Source of the DNA: Candidatus Gastranaerophilales bacterium
GTDB taxonomy: Bacteria; Cyanobacteriota; Vampirovibrionia; Gastranaerophilales; Gastranaerophilaceae
DNA: 28,859 bases
Reading direction: 5' to 3'
NCBI GenBank assembly: GCA_910587175.1
Contig: CAJULH010000023.1
Coordinates: 1-28,859, forward strand
The position numbers were made by a program, and so were the translations under genes. The notes beneath the pieces are model-generated. The model was not told the origin of the DNA and ran no database searches. It saw only the letters and a list, made by a program, of their open reading frames with translations. Below, piece by piece: positions 13,927-21,597 of the stretch. The stretch's first letter is position 1. Each line of letters opens with the position of its first letter.

Positions 13927-15306
13927 CTATGAAGCCACAATCACCTTGTTTCTGCCGGATTCTTTTGCCTTATAAAGGGCGGCATCAGCGCTTCTGTAAA
14001 GTTCATCTGGTGTGTCAAAAGAATTTTTATACTGCGAAACGCCGACAGATATTGTAACCGATATACTTGAAACACCATCTATGCGGTAGTCTTCAATATT
14101 TATTTTCTTTTTTTCTATCTGGCTTCTTAAACGTTCAGCAACAGTTGTTGCCTCTTCCAGTGATGTGTTTGGAAGGAGGATTGTAAATTCTTCTCCCCCA
14201 TATCTTGATGGTATATCGTATTCTCTAAGCTCTTTTTTTATGGCTTTTGCAACGGTTTTTAAAACACAATCACCCACAGCGTGTCCGTATGTATCGTTTA
14301 CAGATTTAAAGAAATCAATATCGGTCATAATGCAGCAGAGGCTTGTTTTTTGTCTTTTTGCGTTTGCAATTTCTGAATGAAGCCTTGTGTGGAACTGATG
14401 TCTGTTATTTAGTCCTGTCAGGGCATCAAGTGTTGCGTGCTCTAATATTTTCATATATGAACAGGCACGCTCCACCGTTGTGGATGCTTGTTTTGAGATT
14501 TCAATCAGATAATCTGTATCTTTATTATTTAATTTTTCCAGACCGCTCTTTGCAACTATAGCGCCGAAAATTTTTCCATCACAAAACAAGGGAAAAATTC
14601 CTATTTTTCCGCAATCTTCCAGAATCGCTGTGCTTTTTGGGTTTATGACATTTAAATAATCAAATATTCTTCCATCCGAACAATTATTTGGCCAAACAAG
14701 TTTCCAAGTTTTCTTTTTTGGGTTTTTTAAAAACACATATATTAAATGTTCTGATATGAAGCTGTCTATCATCTCTCCTAAGACAGGCATTATGTAGTTT
14801 AATTCATATTGGGTTTCTATGATTTTTGCAATATTTCTAATTGTTTTATGAAATTTTTGCTGGGTCATCATCTCTTCTGAATTTTTCAGATTTTGAAGCG
14901 CAAAAGAAATCTGCTTTGAGATAAGAGATATTATTTCAAATAAGATTTTGTTTTTGATATTTCCTTTTATATACACTATTCCTGAAAGCTTTCCTGCATC
15001 GCAAACAGGAAAAGCGAGAATATCTTTTTCTTTTATAAAATCTGCTGTATTGTATTTAAAGGAGCAAAAATAGCTGTTTAAAATGTTTGCAAGATAATCT
15101 TTTTTCAGGGTCTCCCAGGGTTTTGTGAAATCTTTAAGAGAATTTAGTACATCATCAAAGAGAAATATCTTAAATTCCTGAATATCTCCGAATATTTTAA
15201 ATGTTTCCTTTAAATTTTCTGCAAGCTCTACCTCTGTCTTCGAGCTCTCAAAGGCATTTGTAAGGTTTAACAAAAAATTGCATATGGTTTTTTCAGAACT
15301 TTTCAA
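13927..15306 (-). CDS. Diguanylate cyclase with two GAF-like domains and C-terminal GGDEF
   Basis: The predicted product makes cyclic di-GMP from two GTP. Residues about 20-140 and 150-285 look like two GAF-type sensor domains. The GGDEF domain occupies about 292-459: 'DALTGLNNRHQFHTRL', metal-binding 'TDIDFFKSVNDTYGHAVGD', the active motif GGEEF (370-374) and 'ISVGVSQY'. An RxxD inhibitory site, REYD (361-364), lies five residues before GGEEF, so product inhibition is expected. There is no transmembrane segment, so it is cytoplasmic. The start appears to be TTG at 15306, 18 nt after the stop of the upstream TPR gene, so it is the last gene of that operon. The flagellar operon begins beyond the repeat element downstream. 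Confidence 0.93.
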   Translation of the reverse strand: MKSSEKTICNFLLNLTNAFESSKTEVELAENLKETFKIFGDIQEFKIFLFDDVLNSLKDFTKPWETLKKDYLANILNSYFCSFKYNTADFIKEKDILAFPVCDAGKLSGIVYIKGNIKNKILFEIISLISKQISFALQNLKNSEEMMTQQKFHKTIRNIAKIIETQYELNYIMPVLGEMIDSFISEHLIYVFLKNPKKKTWKLVWPNNCSDGRIFDYLNVINPKSTAILEDCGKIGIFPLFCDGKIFGAIVAKSGLEKLNNKDTDYLIEISKQASTTVERACSYMKILEHATLDALTGLNNRHQFHTRLHSEIANAKRQKTSLCCIMTDIDFFKSVNDTYGHAVGDCVLKTVAKAIKKELREYDIPSRYGGEEFTILLPNTSLEEATTVAERLRSQIEKKKINIEDYRIDGVSSISVTISVGVSQYKNSFDTPDELYRSADAALYKAKESGRNKVIVAS

Positions 15307-15324
15307 TTGTCTTATCCGGACTTT

Positions 15325-16398
15325 CTAATCTTTTATACCGTTTTCAAAATATTGTTTGTTTGCGCAGGTTTTAAAATTTTTAATCATTGCTCCGTCAAAT
15401 TCATCTGTCACAAGCATTTTACCCTTAACGTACGTTACTTCTTTTGAATTTCCTATGCTTTTTTCATCCTCAAGCTGTTCTTTCAGATTTTGATATTCTT
15501 CAGAAACTGCATATTTTTGATTTACTTCGTTTAAAACATCATAGATATATCTTGTTTTGTTGCCATCCCCTTTGGTATCTAATATTAATCCTGCTTTTTT
15601 AAATTCTTCGATTGATGCGGAATATTGTTTCATTGTCTTTAGAAGAATTGCAAGGTTGTAGTGTGCCTCGTATTTCATGGGCTCTTTTTCAATGGCTTTG
15701 CAATAATAATATCCGGCATGTTCGGGATTTCTCAAAAGATGATGTGCTATTGCAAGGTTATAGTATACATCATATGTTTTTAAAGATTTTAGTGCCTTTT
15801 CATATGAACTTACAGCGTTTTCCAAAAAACGTCTTGATAAGAATAAATCTTCTCCGTTGAGCAGGGATTTTCCGCGCCATGCAAGACCCTGATTATAATA
15901 TGCAACGCCTTTATTGTGTTTGTATGAGTGCTTATTATCCACAATGAACGGTATATACACCCATTTTGGTATCTTTTCGATTGCAAGGTCATATTCTTCA
16001 ATTGCGCGGTCATAGTTAAATGTTGCTTCGGAAAGAACAATTGCATAGTCTATTCTTGCCACTGTGAAATCCGGTCTCAGCTGAAGTGCTTTTGAATATG
16101 CTTCAAGTGCTGAATAATAGTCCTCATAAACTACATACAGGTTTCCAAGGTTATATTGTGCCCTGTAGTGGTTTGGGTAAAGATCCAGTGCTTTAACGTA
16201 TGAATTTATTGCCTTTTGGGGTTTGTGTTTTTTGTAGTAATTATCCCCAAGATAAACATAATAAAAGCTTAAAGTTTTATGCCACTGGGCTTTATAAAAA
16301 TCGTTAAAGATAAAAATGCTTGCAATGAAAGCTATAAACAGCACAATGCTGAATATTTTTACTGTAGTATTTTTAAAAACTCTCAAAAATCTTTTCAT
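15325..16398 (-). CDS. Membrane-anchored tetratricopeptide-repeat protein (357 aa)
   Basis: Residues about 13-31 form one transmembrane helix after a basic N-terminus (MKRFLRVFKNTTVK). The rest is built of TPR units of about 34 residues, for example 'AINSYVKALDLYPNHYRAQYNLGNLY', 'ALEAYSKALQLRPDF', 'AVSSYEKALKSLKTYDVYYNLAIAH' and 'AIEEFKKAGLILDTKG'. The C-terminal 60 residues are not TPR-like. TPR proteins are scaffolds for protein complexes; the partner is unknown. It follows the 569-aa TPR gene after 77 bp and precedes the diguanylate cyclase by 18 nt, so these are likely one transcription unit. Orientation by charge suggests a cytoplasmic N-terminus with repeats outside, but this is weak. 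Confidence 0.88.
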   Translation of the reverse strand: MKRFLRVFKNTTVKIFSIVLFIAFIASIFIFNDFYKAQWHKTLSFYYVYLGDNYYKKHKPQKAINSYVKALDLYPNHYRAQYNLGNLYVVYEDYYSALEAYSKALQLRPDFTVARIDYAIVLSEATFNYDRAIEEYDLAIEKIPKWVYIPFIVDNKHSYKHNKGVAYYNQGLAWRGKSLLNGEDLFLSRRFLENAVSSYEKALKSLKTYDVYYNLAIAHHLLRNPEHAGYYYCKAIEKEPMKYEAHYNLAILLKTMKQYSASIEEFKKAGLILDTKGDGNKTRYIYDVLNEVNQKYAVSEEYQNLKEQLEDEKSIGNSKEVTYVKGKMLVTDEFDGAMIKNFKTCANKQYFENGIKD

Positions 16399-16475
16399 TT
16401 TTATCTAACCGGTGTTGTTATAATCTTGCTGGCAAATTATTAAATCAGACATTTATTGCATCTTAGACGAAATTC

Positions 16476-18185
16476 TTATGTTTCAAAAAGCTTAAAGAGC
16501 CGCTCTTCTATTATTTCATCATCAATTTCCGGGTATACTTTGTTTAAATCCAGTGCATACTGATATTCATTTGCCGCAGAAACCTTGTTTCCCTTGGTTT
16601 CATAGTATCTTGCCATATTAAAATGTGCCATTGTGTAGTTATCATTCAGTTTCAGTGCAGCTTCAAAACAGGGTTTTGCTCTTTCTGCATCGTTGAGTCC
16701 GTCAAAATATACAACTCCAAGGTTATTGTATGCTATTTCATAATCCGGCTCTATATCTATTGCTCTATTGTAAAATTCTATAGCATTTTCAACGTAATCT
16801 CTTTCCCAAAAAGCCATTGCAAGTCTTGAAAATACTTTCGCATCTTTATATCCGCCCTCTATTGCAAGGGTGTAATATTTTATCGCTTCATCCATATCTT
16901 CAATGTCATAATAAACATCTGCAAGGGAAAGATAAATTTCGGTTTTATTTTTTGTTAAAATCAAAGCATTTTGAAGCATAGAAATTGCAGCATCAAAATT
17001 ACCCTTTATTCTGTGATAAATTGCAGCTAAAGCTTGTGCTACAACTGCTGTCCATTCATTATCCGGATTGTTTTCAAGTGCTTTCTTGTAAAGTTCAATA
17101 GCGCTGTCATATTGTTCCAGTTGAACATACGCAAAGGCAAGAGAATTTTGATAATACGGATTATCAGGCTCTCCTTCAAGTGCAAGTTTAAAAGCACTTA
17201 CTGCATTAATTTTCTCATCTTTTTTAAGATAGAGGTTTCCAAGCTCGTAGTATCCTCTTGAAAAATCCGGCAGTTTTTTTATTAATATTGTGTAATTATC
17301 AATTAAATCATCAATTCTTTCGGGGAAATTTGCCTCAATAAATTCAATCAAATCAACAACAGTTTCAGGGTTATGGTTTGATAATTGAACAGCATTTTGA
17401 TAACATTGGAGTGCAACTTCAGGTCTTTCCTTTTTAATTGCAATTCCTGCCATCTTTTCGTAGAAAAGAGGGGCATTTTTTGTGTTATCAAGAGCATCCG
17501 AGTATAAATCATAAGCGCTTTTATCAAAATTTGCTTTTTCTAATATTTTTCCCATTGTTCTGTATTTTGCAAAATTAAGGTCGTTTATTATATTTTTGCA
17601 AAACATTTTTATCCCTGCTTTGTCAAAGAGGAAAAATACAGAACCTGAAAATATATAAAACATTGCCTTTGAAAAAGACATTGAATCAGTGCTTTTAATA
17701 TTAGTATTTGTGCTGTCTGTGCAATTTTCTTTTTTTCTTTTTTCTAAAAATGCAAGAGCCATTGCAAGTTTTGCCCTGTGTGACGATGTGGGTTTAAGCT
17801 TCATTGCAATTTTAAATTGCTCTTTTGCCTTTTCGTATTCTCCGTTTTGGGAGAGAAAATATCCAAGGTACATTCTGGCACTGGCATTTTTCGGATCTAA
17901 TTCTACAGCTCTTCTGCACTGTTCAAGTGCCCCTTCAATCCCTATTTGTCCGCTTTCATGCATAAGACTTGCAAGCCTGTAATAAGCACTTGGGATATTC
18001 GGGTTTATTTGTATGGCTTTTATATATAGATTTATAGCGTTTATTAAGTCTTCGTTATTTGATCTTAATATATATTGCTGGTGCGCAAATGTTGCCTTTG
18101 AAATTAAATCATTGGATTTTTCTTCTAAGGACATGCTGTCAAAATCAAGCTTTAAAACATTTTGCGGATTTTTTTGCGTGAACAT
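16476..18185 (-). CDS. Large tetratricopeptide-repeat protein (569 aa)
   Basis: At least ten TPR units can be read, such as 'AYYRLASLMHESG', 'ALEQCRRAVELDPKNASARMYLGYFLSQNGEYEKAKEQFKIAMKLKP', 'AVSAFKLALEGEPDNPYYQNSLAFAYVQLEQYDSAIELYKKALENNPDN' and 'AIEFYNRAIDIEPDYEIAYNNLGVVYF'. A break between the first block (about 45-145) and the second (from about 210) contains a hydrophobic stretch 'MFYIFSGSVFFLFDKAG' that may touch or cross the membrane. The protein probably scaffolds a complex; no catalytic domain is seen. The ATG at 18185 has only a distant AGGA upstream. It is the first gene of the TPR-TPR-GGDEF unit and diverges from the symporter gene across 211 bp. Confidence 0.88.
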   Translation of the reverse strand: MFTQKNPQNVLKLDFDSMSLEEKSNDLISKATFAHQQYILRSNNEDLINAINLYIKAIQINPNIPSAYYRLASLMHESGQIGIEGALEQCRRAVELDPKNASARMYLGYFLSQNGEYEKAKEQFKIAMKLKPTSSHRAKLAMALAFLEKRKKENCTDSTNTNIKSTDSMSFSKAMFYIFSGSVFFLFDKAGIKMFCKNIINDLNFAKYRTMGKILEKANFDKSAYDLYSDALDNTKNAPLFYEKMAGIAIKKERPEVALQCYQNAVQLSNHNPETVVDLIEFIEANFPERIDDLIDNYTILIKKLPDFSRGYYELGNLYLKKDEKINAVSAFKLALEGEPDNPYYQNSLAFAYVQLEQYDSAIELYKKALENNPDNEWTAVVAQALAAIYHRIKGNFDAAISMLQNALILTKNKTEIYLSLADVYYDIEDMDEAIKYYTLAIEGGYKDAKVFSRLAMAFWERDYVENAIEFYNRAIDIEPDYEIAYNNLGVVYFDGLNDAERAKPCFEAALKLNDNYTMAHFNMARYYETKGNKVSAANEYQYALDLNKVYPEIDDEIIEERLFKLFET

Positions 18186-18312
18186 TTGCTGTTATTTAAA
18201 TCCTATAAACTTCCTGTAGACTGGTCGTAAAATAAATTACTTTTATTATCGCAAAAGAAGATAAATTGCTTAAGGGATTTTTTAAAAATCATCTGTTTGA
18301 TTGAGTGAAGCG

Positions 18313-18341
18313 TTGCCATAGTGGCAAAATAGTTGTATTAT
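18313..18341 (+). promoter_or_regulatory. Promoter of the symporter gene with TTGCCA-TAG-TGGCAA inverted repeat
   Basis: TTGCCA (18313-18318) and TATTAT (18336-18341) are 17 bp apart. The -35 is also the left arm of a 6-bp inverted repeat (TTGCCA tag TGGCAA, 18313-18327). A protein bound there would block polymerase. The leader is about 50 nt and contains AGAGGG before the ATG. Confidence 0.55.
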
Positions 18342-18396
18342 TAGTATGGTTAAAAATTGAAGTTTAATAATATCAAAATTAAAGAGGGTTATTTAA

Positions 18397-19716
18397 ATGG
18401 GCATACATATGCAGATATTAATAGCAATTTTACTTGGAATTAAACGAAACTGGCATATATTCTTTGGTCTTATAGCAGGTATTGTGGTAGGGATTCTTCT
18501 GCCTGCATCACATTATCCTCTTGTTCATAAAATTCTTGATATTATTGGACAGTCTTTTATAAATATTATACAAATGGTTGTAATTCCGCTCGTTATAAGT
18601 GCTATTGTAATAGGTATTTCAAGCATAGGTGATAATAAACAGCTTGCAAAATTCGGCAAAAAGATGATTTTTTACTATGCGATAATTACTGTTGCAGCTG
18701 TTGTCATAGGTGCAGTTTTAGCGCTTGTGATGAAACCGGGGCTTGGCGCACAAAGTTTTATCAGTCCTGATATAGCAAGCGAAATGCAAGGGTATGTATC
18801 TGCTGCTATTGCAGAACAACAGTCTAATATGGCTGGCATGTTCCTTGGTCTTATTCCGAAAAATCCTTTCCATTCTCTTTCAACAGGAGATATGGTTCCG
18901 ATTATTATATTTGTTTTAATATTCTCTATTGCACTTGCAAAAATAGGTGAAATTAACCGCCCTGTTGTTTCATTCTTTGAAAGTATTTTTGCAGCAACAA
19001 TGAAAGTAACAGACTGGATTATGTATCTTGCAGCGCCGGGTGTGTTTGCCCTTACTGCCGCATCTGTTTCAAGTTTTGGTGTTTCAATGTTTGAAGGGGT
19101 TTGGAAATATCTGCTTGTGCTTGCGTTAGGATTTTTAATACAGTTTTTCTTTGTTTATCCCCTTATGCTTAAAATATTTTCAAAAGTGCCTGTGGGAAAA
19201 TTGTATACAGCGATTACAGAAGCCATAATGGTGGCATTTGGTACAGCATCTAGCTCTGCCACTTTGCCTTTGACGATTACCTGCTGCGAAAAGAGAGGTA
19301 TTTCAAGCAAAATCTGTTCATTTGTGCTTCCTTTGGGTGCTACTCTTAATATGGATGGCACGGCACTAATGCAGACAGTAGCAGTAATATTCTTAGCCCA
19401 AACATACGGTATTGAATTATCCTGGATTATAATATTGCAGATTGCGTTCTTAGCCATGATAGCATCTTCTACATGCGCAGGAATCCCCGGAGCTGGTCTT
19501 ATCACTATTGCGCTTGTTTTAAACGGCATAGGTTTAACACCTGAACAGCTTGTAATAGGCTTCAGCTTCCTGTTTGCCTTGGAAAGGCTTGTTGATATGA
19601 TGCGCACAACTGTTAATGTGGCATCTGATGCAGTTGTTGCTGCAATAATTGCAGATAATGAAAATGAAATAAACTATGAACTTTTAAACAACGATTCTTA
19701 TAAAGATATAGTTTAA
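18397..19716 (+). CDS. Dicarboxylate/amino acid:cation symporter (DAACS family)
   Basis: This 439-aa inner-membrane symporter imports C4-dicarboxylates or acidic/neutral amino acids with Na+ or H+ (GltP/GltT/DctA/Glt-Ph type). Diagnostic regions are present: the Ser-rich re-entrant loop 'FGTASSSATLPLTITC', 'LPLGATLNMDGTALMQTVAVIFLAQ' with the NMDGT cation-binding motif, and the second hairpin 'GIPGAGLITIALVL' with the following 'ERLVDMMRTTVNV', which carries substrate-binding Asp and Asn/Arg positions. Eight or so transmembrane segments are visible. The ATG at 18397 has AGAGGG upstream; Met5 is an alternative. The exact substrate cannot be decided. A weak stem-loop follows the stop before rlmH. 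Confidence 0.94.
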   Translation: MGIHMQILIAILLGIKRNWHIFFGLIAGIVVGILLPASHYPLVHKILDIIGQSFINIIQMVVIPLVISAIVIGISSIGDNKQLAKFGKKMIFYYAIITVAAVVIGAVLALVMKPGLGAQSFISPDIASEMQGYVSAAIAEQQSNMAGMFLGLIPKNPFHSLSTGDMVPIIIFVLIFSIALAKIGEINRPVVSFFESIFAATMKVTDWIMYLAAPGVFALTAASVSSFGVSMFEGVWKYLLVLALGFLIQFFFVYPLMLKIFSKVPVGKLYTAITEAIMVAFGTASSSATLPLTITCCEKRGISSKICSFVLPLGATLNMDGTALMQTVAVIFLAQTYGIELSWIIILQIAFLAMIASSTCAGIPGAGLITIALVLNGIGLTPEQLVIGFSFLFALERLVDMMRTTVNVASDAVVAAIIADNENEINYELLNNDSYKDIV

Positions 19717-19732
19717 ATTTTCAATTGATTAC

Positions 19733-19774
19733 AAGCTGCAGGGCAGATTAAATGCAGGCTTGAGGCAGCTTTTA
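19733..19774 (+). terminator. Weak stem-loop between symporter gene and rlmH
   Basis: AAGCTGC (19733-19739) pairs with GCAGCTT (19765-19771) across a 25-nt loop, followed by TTT. The long loop and short T-run make it a weak terminator or attenuator at best; rlmH may be reached by read-through. Confidence 0.3.
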
Positions 19775-19781
19775 AAACAAA

Positions 19782-20210
19782 ATGAATATTAAGATAATAC
19801 TTGAAGGAAAAATAAAAGAGCCTTATTTTAAGCTTGGTGTTGAAGAATTCAAAAAAAGGCTCACGGGATATACTTCGCTAAAGATTGTTGAAACTTCCTC
19901 AATAGCTGATTTTTTAAAGAATAGTGTAAAATTAAATTCATACATCATTACCCTTGAAATAGAAGGAGAAACTCTTTCAAGTCCCGAATTTGCACAGAAA
20001 ATAAAAGAGATTGAAACAGATGGTGCTTATAATGAGATAATATTTTTAATTGGCGGTTCAGGCGGACTTGTTCGGGAGGTGCGTGATAAAAGCAATTTTA
20101 AATTTTCAATGTCAAAACTGACGTTTCTGCATCAGGAAGCTGTTATGATATTGATTGAGCAAATTTACAGAGCGTACAAAATTTTAAACAATGAAAAGTA
20201 TCATAAATAG
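19782..20210 (+). CDS. rlmH: 23S rRNA pseudouridine(1915)-N3-methyltransferase RlmH
   Basis: RlmH is a SPOUT-class methyltransferase that uses S-adenosylmethionine to modify pseudouridine 1915 in helix 69 of 23S rRNA on assembled 70S ribosomes. The typical opening 'MNIKIILEGKIKEPYFKLGVEEFKKRL', the knot motif 'FLIGGSGGL' (88-96) and the C-terminal 'SMSKLTFLHQEAVMILIEQIYRAYKILNNEKYHK' region with terminal YHK all match. At 142 aa it is somewhat shorter than the usual 155-160, mainly in the middle. No good Shine-Dalgarno sequence lies at normal spacing. It is followed after 29 bp by the nucleoside phosphorylase gene and is probably co-transcribed with it. Confidence 0.94.
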   Translation: MNIKIILEGKIKEPYFKLGVEEFKKRLTGYTSLKIVETSSIADFLKNSVKLNSYIITLEIEGETLSSPEFAQKIKEIETDGAYNEIIFLIGGSGGLVREVRDKSNFKFSMSKLTFLHQEAVMILIEQIYRAYKILNNEKYHK

Positions 20211-20239
20211 TTTAAGCAATTTTAAAAAGGGGTAAAAAT

Positions 20240-21541
20240 ATGCGCGCAGTTGATATAATTCAAAAGAAAAAAGAGGGTAAAATCCACACAAAAGAAGAGA
20301 TAGATTTTCTTGTAAAAGGGCTTTTAGATGGCACCGTTGCAGATTATCAAATGACTGCATGGCTTATGGCTGTATATTTTAAAGGCTTGAATGAAGATGA
20401 AACAGCGTATTTAACCGAATCTTTTATAAATTCAGGTGATATTTTAGATTTTTCCGATATTTCAGACAGGGTAGCAGATAAACATTCTACCGGGGGTGTT
20501 GGGGATAAGGTAACGATTGTCTTAATTCCGCTTTTAGCAGCCCTGGGTGTTCCCTGCGCAAAGCTCAGCGGAAGGGGCTTGGGTTATACAGGCGGAACTG
20601 TTGACAAGCTTGAATCCATCCCGGGTTTTGTTTGTTCCCTTAAGGATGAAGATTTTAAGGAACAAATTAAAAAAATCGGAGCTGCAATATCTGCCCAGAC
20701 TCCGAATTTAACACCTGCTGACGGTAAAATTTATGCTCTTCGGGATGTAACTGCAACTGTAGATAATAAATCTTTAATATGTGCTTCTGTTGTATCAAAA
20801 AAGATCGCAAGCGGGGCAAATATTATAGTTTTGGATGTTAAATACGGTTGTGGCGCTTTTATTAAAACAAAAGAAGAGGCAAAAGAGCTTGCGGATTTAA
20901 TGATAAGAACAGGCGCAAGGCTGAATAAGAAAATTTCTGCTGTAATAAGCTCTATGGAACAGCCCTTGGGAACGCATATTGGTAATTCACTTGAAATTAT
21001 AGAATCAATCGAATTTTTGAAGGGAAATTACAATAAAGATTTATATGAAATAGTGCTCGAAATTGCCGGATATACGCTGATTTTATCGAACCTGGCAAAA
21101 GATTTTGAAGATGCTAAAAATATGATGGATAATGTGATAAAATCAGGGGCAGCGCTTGAAAAACTGAAAGAAATAATAGAAGCCCAGGGTGGAAATCCTG
21201 ATGTTATAGGGGATTACAGTCTTTTTAACGTGGGCAAAAACAAAATTGAAATAAAAGCGGCGGAAGATGGGTACGTTTCAAAGCTTGACGCGCTTTTGAT
21301 TGCAAAAGCCTGCAAACTTTTAGGCGCAGGCAGAGATAAAAAAGGCGATGACATTGATTTTGGCGCAGGATGTATCTTAAAAAAGAAAACAGGAGATACT
21401 GTAAAAACCGGAGAAACCTTACTTACTTTATATTTTAACGATATAAAAGATGAGAAAAAAGAAGAAGCGGTGCAGCTTGCAAAATGTGCCTTTGAATATT
21501 CAAAGATAAAACCTGAAATATTATCTCTTATTTGTAAATAA
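20240..21541 (+). CDS. pdp: Pyrimidine-nucleoside (thymidine) phosphorylase
   Basis: The enzyme cleaves thymidine/uridine with phosphate to base and (deoxy)ribose 1-phosphate in pyrimidine salvage. The 433-aa length equals that of the Bacillus-type enzyme. The phosphate-binding KHSTGGVGDK (81-90) and the family signature 'SGRGLGYTGGTVDKLESIPG' (110-129) are intact. The C-terminal alpha/beta domain contains 'DGYVSKLDA', 'LGAGRDKKGDDIDFGAGC' and a hammerhead-like 'GDTVKTGETLLTLYF'. Whether it prefers thymidine only (DeoA) or several pyrimidine nucleosides (Pdp) cannot be decided by eye; the length and the Gram-positive/cyanobacterial type favour Pdp. AAGGGG lies at good spacing before the ATG. 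It is the last gene of the rlmH unit, with a strong terminator after it. Confidence 0.95.
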   Translation: MRAVDIIQKKKEGKIHTKEEIDFLVKGLLDGTVADYQMTAWLMAVYFKGLNEDETAYLTESFINSGDILDFSDISDRVADKHSTGGVGDKVTIVLIPLLAALGVPCAKLSGRGLGYTGGTVDKLESIPGFVCSLKDEDFKEQIKKIGAAISAQTPNLTPADGKIYALRDVTATVDNKSLICASVVSKKIASGANIIVLDVKYGCGAFIKTKEEAKELADLMIRTGARLNKKISAVISSMEQPLGTHIGNSLEIIESIEFLKGNYNKDLYEIVLEIAGYTLILSNLAKDFEDAKNMMDNVIKSGAALEKLKEIIEAQGGNPDVIGDYSLFNVGKNKIEIKAAEDGYVSKLDALLIAKACKLLGAGRDKKGDDIDFGAGCILKKKTGDTVKTGETLLTLYFNDIKDEKKEEAVQLAKCAFEYSKIKPEILSLICK

Positions 21542-21558
21542 GGAAATAAAGATTTAAA

Positions 21559-21593
21559 TTAAACCCCCTGTTTTTGATTTTCAGGGGGTTTAA
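21559..21593. terminator. Bidirectional terminator between pdp and the spermidine-synthase-like gene
   Basis: A perfect 12-bp stem TTAAACCCCCTG (21559-21570) / CAGGGGGTTTAA (21582-21593) encloses an 11-nt T-rich loop. It separates two convergent genes. T-rich bases follow on the plus strand, and on the minus strand the A/T-rich outer stem plus following bases do the same. Confidence 0.85.
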
Positions 21594-21597
21594 TCAT

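Noticed and set aside
18276..18290. GATTTTTTAAAAATC palindrome between the TPR gene and the symporter gene
   Set aside because: A/T-only palindromes of this size are expected by chance in such AT-rich DNA, and it has no clear promoter or terminator context.
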